Assembly (NCBI GenBank): GCA_016870675.1
Contig: VGAU01000038.1
Span: 1 to 11,245, forward strand
DNA from: Actinomycetota bacterium
Lineage (GTDB): Bacteria > Actinomycetota > Humimicrobiia > Humimicrobiales > Humimicrobiaceae
Length of the DNA stretch: 11,245 bases
Direction of reading: 5' to 3'
A program made the position numbers and the translations under genes. Positions 7,767 to 11,245 of this stretch are shown here, piece after piece. Under the pieces are notes generated by a model that saw nothing but the letters and a program-made list of their open reading frames with translations, did not search any database and had not been told where the DNA came from. Every line of letters starts with the position of its first letter. Positions within the stretch are counted from its first letter, which is position 1.

Positions 7767-8591
7767 TTAATTGCTATTTAGAAAATCAAGTACAATCTGG
7801 CTCAATATTTCTGCATTATCGGGTTCTTTTTCAAATATAAAAGTTCCATGGGCACTGCCATCGAGTATCTCAATTTCCTTTGGCTCTGGTGATGCATCAA
7901 ATAGGGTATTGGCGCTTTCTGCTGCATTTCCATCTCCCTGACTGGCTATAAACAGTTTTGGTGTATCTATATTTCCTACTTTATCTATAGCGGATAAGCT
8001 ATCAATCTCTGTTGGAGAGGAGAAGGATATAACTCCATCTGCGGTCTGTCTGGAGGCAACTACCAAACTGGCTGTTCCACCCATGCTTGCGCCCATAAGA
8101 AATATTTTTTCCGCATCATGTCGTATTACAAAATCCAGGGCAGCTTCCAGGTCTTTATCAATATTTGATATATCCTGGCTTCCACCTGATTTACCGTATC
8201 CCCTGAAATCATAGGTCAGCACAATATAACCGTTATCGGCAAGGTACCGGGCAAAATCAAACCAGCTTGTCTGTGTGGTGGGGCGCATATGGGATAGTAT
8301 TACCCACCTGTTTCCGGATCCGAATATGTTTCCATTAATATCAATTCCATCTTCGGTTGTAAAGGTAACTTCTCCTTCTTGGGCCCGGGGTTTTGCTTCT
8401 ACCTGGACTGGCTCCTCTTCTATTGCTTCTTCTTGAGTTTCTTCAGACTCCTTCTGGATTTCCTCTCCCGATTCATTCTCTTCGGTTTCTATAGTTACTT
8501 CTGCAGTTGGTTCTACCCTGCCACATCCGAACAGGATAATTGAAAAGGCTGTGATTATGATCAGGAGCAGGATTAATATTTTCTTTATCAT
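7767..8591 (-). CDS. Alpha/beta hydrolase lipoprotein
   Basis: A 274-residue secreted hydrolase. Residues 1-23 are a lipoprotein signal: Lys3-Lys4, a hydrophobic core and the lipobox Leu20-Phe-Gly-Cys23, so Cys23 should carry the lipid anchor. Residues about 31-66 are a Glu-rich low-complexity tether. The alpha/beta hydrolase fold follows: WVILSHM (96-102) at the oxyanion region, DFRGYGKSGG (128-137), the nucleophile elbow GASMGG with Ser169, the likely acid Asp220 (SQGD) and the catalytic His248 (GSAHGT). Related proteins are serine esterases, lipases or dienelactone-hydrolase-like enzymes; the substrate is unknown. The start is supported by AAGGAG (plus-strand 8597-8602) five bases before the ATG. 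It is the only minus-strand gene here, convergent with the MATE gene and divergent from the FkbM gene, so it is probably transcribed alone. Confidence 0.88.
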   Translation of the reverse strand: MIKKILILLLIIITAFSIILFGCGRVEPTAEVTIETEENESGEEIQKESEETQEEAIEEEPVQVEAKPRAQEGEVTFTTEDGIDINGNIFGSGNRWVILSHMRPTTQTSWFDFARYLADNGYIVLTYDFRGYGKSGGSQDISNIDKDLEAALDFVIRHDAEKIFLMGASMGGTASLVVASRQTADGVISFSSPTEIDSLSAIDKVGNIDTPKLFIASQGDGNAAESANTLFDASPEPKEIEILDGSAHGTFIFEKEPDNAEILSQIVLDFLNSN

Positions 8592-8613
8592 TTTAGCTCC
8601 TTATATAATGGTT

Positions 8614-8637
8614 AAATAAAATTTTTAAATTTTATTT
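8614..8637. repeat. A/T-only inverted repeat in the hydrolase leader
   Basis: AAATAAAATTT and AAATTTTATTT form perfect 11-base inverted arms around a two-base centre. The repeat lies between the predicted -10 box and the ribosome binding site of the hydrolase gene, close to the expected transcription start. It could be a binding site for a repressor or an early hairpin in the message, or an accident of A+T-rich sequence. Confidence 0.5.
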
Positions 8638-8641
8638 CTAT

Positions 8642-8670
8642 ATTATAGCTGAACTATTAGCTTTTGCCAT
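8642..8670 (-). promoter_or_regulatory. Likely promoter of the hydrolase lipoprotein gene
   Basis: On the minus strand, ATGGCA (8665-8670) and a perfect TATAAT (8642-8647) are 17 bases apart. This matches four of six -35 bases and all six -10 bases, about 50 bases before the hydrolase ATG in the divergent intergenic region. Confidence 0.5.
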
Positions 8671-8711
8671 CCAGGGAACAATTCAGGTCGTAGACTTTCT
8701 TAAGAGATAGT

Positions 8712-8744
8712 ATTATTAAATAATCCTGTGATAGATTGTATAAT
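8712..8744 (+). promoter_or_regulatory. Candidate promoter of the FkbM-GH1 unit with overlapping palindrome
   Basis: TATAAT at 8739-8744 lies in GATTGTATAATA, identical over 12 bases to the sequence before the LCP gene. The -35 position (8716-8721, TTAAAT) is weak and is covered by an inverted repeat, ATTATT-A-AATAAT (8712-8724), which could be an operator. The -10 box ends 34 bases before the FkbM ATG. It is divergent from the hydrolase promoter. Confidence 0.42.
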
Positions 8745-8778
8745 AATAAATATTTAGAATAATGTTTTGAGGTATTAA

Positions 8779-9612
8779 ATGTTTAAAAAGTCTACATCAT
8801 GTACTAAATTTGGTCTAATACTATTGAAGGTTCTGAATGTATGTATAAATTTAATGAGATTAGTAAGGATATACAACACTGTGTATGCCATGGCCCTGGC
8901 TTTATTAAATGTTGCTAATAGAAAAAAGTTATTAAAATTTTATTCTCAATTTATAAAAAAAGATGATTTGTGTTTTGACATCGGCGCTAACCTGGGTAGC
9001 AGGACTGAAATTTTCTTAAGGCTGGGAGCCAAGGTTGTAGCTGTTGAGCCCCAAGACATCTGCATGAAAAAGTTGAGGAAAAAATATGGCAGCAATAAAA
9101 AAGTTTTTTTAATTCAAAAAGCAATTAGTGATAACGAAGGGGAAGAAGAGCTGATGATAAGTGATTCACACACTATTTCGTCTATGTCAAAGGAATGGAT
9201 GAATAGTTTAAAATCGAGTGATATGTTTCTTGTTTCAACATCTGCTTTTCAATGGCAAAAGTCTATTAAAGTTCAGGTTACTACTTTAGATCAATTAATT
9301 AAAGAGTATGGAAGGCCAACTTTTTGTAAGATTGATGTTGAAGGATACGAATATAAGGTTTTAAAAGGCTTGTCTAAACCTATAGATGCAGTATCTTTTG
9401 AATTTACACCAACACAAGAATTTGTTCTAATAGCAATAGATACTATAAAGCATCTTACAACTATTGGCAGAGTTATGTTTAATTATTCTTTAGGTGAATC
9501 AACGACATTGGTTTTAGAAGAATGGGTTAAACCTGAAAAGATTTCAAATATACTTTTGACTTTGCCTCAAAAAACATTTATTTGGGGAGATATCTATGCT
9601 AAGTTTATCTGA
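8779..9612 (+). CDS. FkbM family SAM-dependent methyltransferase
   Basis: A 277-residue protein with a class I methyltransferase core. The SAM-binding loop is DIGANLGS at 67-74, the acidic residue at the end of strand 2 is Glu90 in AVEPQ, and the FkbM-type KIDVEGYE motif is at 184-191. The first 60 residues are basic and hydrophobic (LILLKVLNVCINLMRLV, then VYAMALALLNVA) and may form helices that dock the enzyme at the membrane. FkbM relatives usually O-methylate sugars or polyketides and are common in surface polysaccharide and glycolipid gene clusters. TGAGGT at 8768-8773 with a five-base spacer fixes the start. The GH1 gene follows after 70 bp (46 bp if its TTG start is used) with no evident terminator between, so the two are probably co-transcribed. 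The substrate is unknown. Confidence 0.87.
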   Translation: MFKKSTSCTKFGLILLKVLNVCINLMRLVRIYNTVYAMALALLNVANRKKLLKFYSQFIKKDDLCFDIGANLGSRTEIFLRLGAKVVAVEPQDICMKKLRKKYGSNKKVFLIQKAISDNEGEEELMISDSHTISSMSKEWMNSLKSSDMFLVSTSAFQWQKSIKVQVTTLDQLIKEYGRPTFCKIDVEGYEYKVLKGLSKPIDAVSFEFTPTQEFVLIAIDTIKHLTTIGRVMFNYSLGESTTLVLEEWVKPEKISNILLTLPQKTFIWGDIYAKFI

Positions 9613-9682
9613 AAGTTTAAGTTACTATGATAATGGATAAAAATTTAATAAAATATTTTTGATAAAAAGATTTAAACTTTTT

Positions 9683-10906
9683 ATGAGTTTGGTAACGGAA
9701 AAATTTCCTGACAATTTTATACTTGGCACAGCAACATCTGCATTTCAGATAGAAGGTGCAGGTGAAACTGAATGGAAAGGTTTTATTGGTACAGATGGCA
9801 CTCTTCTGGATCTGGCAATAGATCACTATAGAAGATATGAGGAAGACCTCGATTACATATTATACCTTGGGAATGCATACAGGTTCAGCATGGACTGGTC
9901 TAAACTCCAGAGAGGGCCATTCAGTCCCTTGGACAGGGACGCTATAAAACACTACGAAAAGATATTTAAAACCCTCAAGGAAAACAATAAAAAAGTATTA
10001 CTTGTATTTAACCATTTTGCAAATCCATTATGGTTTTACCGGTCAGGATGCTGGACAAATAAAAACTCTCCAGTCTGGTTTTTTGATTATGCAAAAAAAG
10101 CAATTGAAGCCTTTTCAGAGTACATTGATATTATAAATACTTTTAATGAACCGAATGCTTATATAAACCTGGCTTATTTTTTCAGAGAGTTCCCGCCTAA
10201 GAAATTCAATCCTGTTGCCAGAAGAATGGCATTATCGAGCATGGCTAAAGCACACAGCCTGCTATATGATTATATAAAAGAGAAATACCCTAACATACTT
10301 GTTGGAATCTCCCATGCGCATATAGTTGTAGAAGTTATGAATCCAAAAGGTGTAAAACAACAACTAATAAAAAAATCCTTTGACTATATTTTAAACGAAC
10401 CTGTACATGAATATTTTACTAAAAAAGGCACAAAAATTGATTATGTTGGTTTTAGCTATTACGGGCGTATTCTTATTGATAAATTTCCCCTTCTTGCCTA
10501 TGAAGATAGAGGAAGAAAAAGAATGAATGAACTGGGTTTTCCTCATGATGATATGTGGCAATTATACCCTGAAGGATTATACAGGCAAATCAAGTTTTTC
10601 CATGAAAAATATAAAAAACCAGTGCTTATAACTGAAAATGGAACGTGCACAAATGATGATGAAATCAGAAAAAGCAACTTGCATAGGCATTTAACTTTTA
10701 TAAAGAAAGCCTGTGATGAAAAAATTCCGGTAATTGGTTATTTCCACTGGTCAACTTTCGATAATTATGAGCTATACTATGGACCTTCAAGGAGATTTGG
10801 GCTTACAGCGGTGGATTTTAAATCTCCAAAATTAGAGAGAAAAATTAAAGGATCAGGTCATTATTACCATAAGGTTGTAGAATTAAACAGCATCCCTGAG
10901 ATTTAA
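9683..10906 (+). CDS. Glycoside hydrolase family 1 (beta-glycosidase)
   Basis: A 407-residue GH1 enzyme, somewhat short against the usual 440-480. Both catalytic glutamates are present: the acid/base in TFNEPN (Glu156) and the nucleophile in ITENG (Glu318). Other family landmarks are GTATSAFQIEG (15-25, Gln22 in the sugar site), RFSMDW (67-72), NHF (His111) and WSTFDNYE (356-363). No 6-phospho-sugar motif is visible, so a plain beta-glucosidase or galactosidase type is more likely, probably cytoplasmic because no signal peptide is seen. The ATG at 9683 is chosen because GH1 proteins normally begin a few residues before the Phe-Pro-x-x-Phe motif. An in-frame TTG at 9659 would add eight residues. 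Neither start has a good ribosome binding site. Its place next to an FkbM methyltransferase suggests work on a self-made glycoside or glycolipid, but ordinary sugar catabolism is also possible. Confidence 0.87.
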   Translation: MSLVTEKFPDNFILGTATSAFQIEGAGETEWKGFIGTDGTLLDLAIDHYRRYEEDLDYILYLGNAYRFSMDWSKLQRGPFSPLDRDAIKHYEKIFKTLKENNKKVLLVFNHFANPLWFYRSGCWTNKNSPVWFFDYAKKAIEAFSEYIDIINTFNEPNAYINLAYFFREFPPKKFNPVARRMALSSMAKAHSLLYDYIKEKYPNILVGISHAHIVVEVMNPKGVKQQLIKKSFDYILNEPVHEYFTKKGTKIDYVGFSYYGRILIDKFPLLAYEDRGRKRMNELGFPHDDMWQLYPEGLYRQIKFFHEKYKKPVLITENGTCTNDDEIRKSNLHRHLTFIKKACDEKIPVIGYFHWSTFDNYELYYGPSRRFGLTAVDFKSPKLERKIKGSGHYYHKVVELNSIPEI

Positions 10907-11047
10907 AGAAATAAAAGTTTAAATTAGTGACACTCCTTTAGCGTAGATCTTTTATTTTAGTAGAATTTAAATATATTTAATATACTTTTTGATGTTTGGG
11001 AGCGATAAAATAGTATAAGAATTAAATGAAAAGTATTTTTAGTACAG
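10907..11047. other. A+T-rich intergenic region with a candidate promoter
   Basis: No gene is seen here. AAATAAAAG (10909-10917) and CTTTTATTT (10949-10957) are perfect inverted arms but 31 bases apart, so they make a poor terminator. TAAATATATTTAAT at 10968-10981 is identical to the tract before the LCP gene. It is followed 24 bases later by TAAAATAGTAT (11006-11016), which resembles TATAATAGTAT at the same relative place upstream of the LCP gene. This may be a promoter for the downstream leader and open frame. Confidence 0.35.
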
Positions 11048-11180
11048 AACTCGGCTTACAGGCTAACTCCAACTATTTTTAATCCTTTAAGCCGGTTAAA
11101 CAGGATACATTTCTTAGGTTGTCCTTACAGTTTTTACACTGTACGGGCTTAAATTGTATATTTTTAATTATACAGAGGAG
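11048..11180 (+). promoter_or_regulatory. Possible structured RNA leader: three hairpins followed by a Shine-Dalgarno sequence
   Basis: Three consecutive inverted repeats can be drawn. Hairpin 1 pairs 11048-11062 with 11084-11097, about 13 pairs with one bulge and one mismatch around a 21-base loop, its core being CGGCTTA/TAAGCCG. Hairpin 2 pairs 11121-11131 with 11138-11148, ten pairs including a G-U plus one mismatch, its core TACAGT/ACTGTA. Hairpin 3 pairs TGTATA with TATACA (11155-11174). GAGGAG follows at 11175-11180. TTTAAGCC (11086-11093) can alternatively pair with GGCTTAAA (11146-11153), breaking hairpins 1 and 2. I recognise no known riboswitch class. Pairing was done by eye. Confidence 0.4.
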
Positions 11181-11187
11181 AGGGAAT

Positions 11188-11245
11188 ATTTCAATTGATT
11201 TTTTCTATTTAGTACAAGAATTATTTAGGAAAAAATCTAAAGTTT
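11188..11245 (+). CDS. Possible start of a further gene, with ATT at the expected start (partial)
   Basis: After GAGGAG at 11175-11180 and a seven-base spacer, the frame beginning with ATT at 11188 stays open to the end of the window and reads xSIDFFYLVQELFRKKSKV. The other two forward frames close quickly. Hydrophobic and aromatic residues followed by a basic cluster look like the start of a membrane or membrane-associated protein, but 19 residues are too few to name a family. No ATG, GTG or TTG occurs in this frame between the ribosome binding site and the window end. It could use ATT as a rare start, carry an ATG-to-ATT change, or be non-coding. Confidence 0.35.
   Translation, partial: MSIDFFYLVQELFRKKSKV

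Noticed and set aside
10600..11070. A complete RNase P RNA gene ending near 11070
   Set aside because: No GAGGAAAGTCC-like 5' element is present, and the GH1 coding sequence runs to 10906, leaving only about 150 bases. At most a 3' fragment or a chance match is present.
1..11245. Mobile element, CRISPR array, toxin-antitoxin or phage defence system
   Set aside because: No transposase, integrase, repeat-spacer pattern, paired small genes or defence-type nuclease or ATPase was found on either strand.

Overview
The window is A+T-rich bacterial DNA carrying eight complete protein-coding genes, the 3' end of a ninth and a possible start of a tenth. There are no tRNA or rRNA genes, CRISPR arrays, insertion sequences, transposases or integrases. 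Three features fit an uncultured Gram-positive-type (monoderm) or related bacterium: a LytR-CpsA-Psr (LCP) protein, which normally attaches glycopolymers to the cell wall, a lipobox lipoprotein, and clear AGGAG-type ribosome binding sites on several genes. The sequence alone does not fix the phylum.

Layout: (1) Bases 1-2209 hold a plus-strand cluster: the tail of a metal ABC transporter ATPase, its ABC-3 permease overlapping by one base, and 21 bp later a Ste24/M48-type membrane zinc protease. (2) Bases 2377-4905 hold one large three-domain lipid enzyme, an AMP-forming acyl ligase, an acyl carrier domain and a PlsC-type acyltransferase, with its own likely promoter. (3) Bases 5016-6281 hold an LCP protein with an added pair of DUF4214 repeats, followed at 6342-7697 by a MATE-family exporter. 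(4) A minus-strand gene (7767-8591) encodes a lipoprotein alpha/beta hydrolase with a Glu-rich tether; it converges on the MATE gene and diverges from the next unit. (5) Bases 8779-10906 hold an FkbM-type methyltransferase and a compact GH1 glycosidase, probably one transcript. (6) Bases 10907-11245 are mostly non-coding, with three consecutive potential RNA hairpins, a strong Shine-Dalgarno sequence and an open frame running off the window with ATT where ATG would be expected.

Taken together the window looks like a cell-envelope neighbourhood: metal uptake with a membrane zinc protease, phospholipid acyl recycling, glycopolymer attachment, export and sugar modification. No defence or mobile system is evident. 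The least explained parts are the structured 3' leader (11048-11180) with its possible non-canonical start, the DUF4214-LCP fusion, and the ligase-ACP-acyltransferase fusion.
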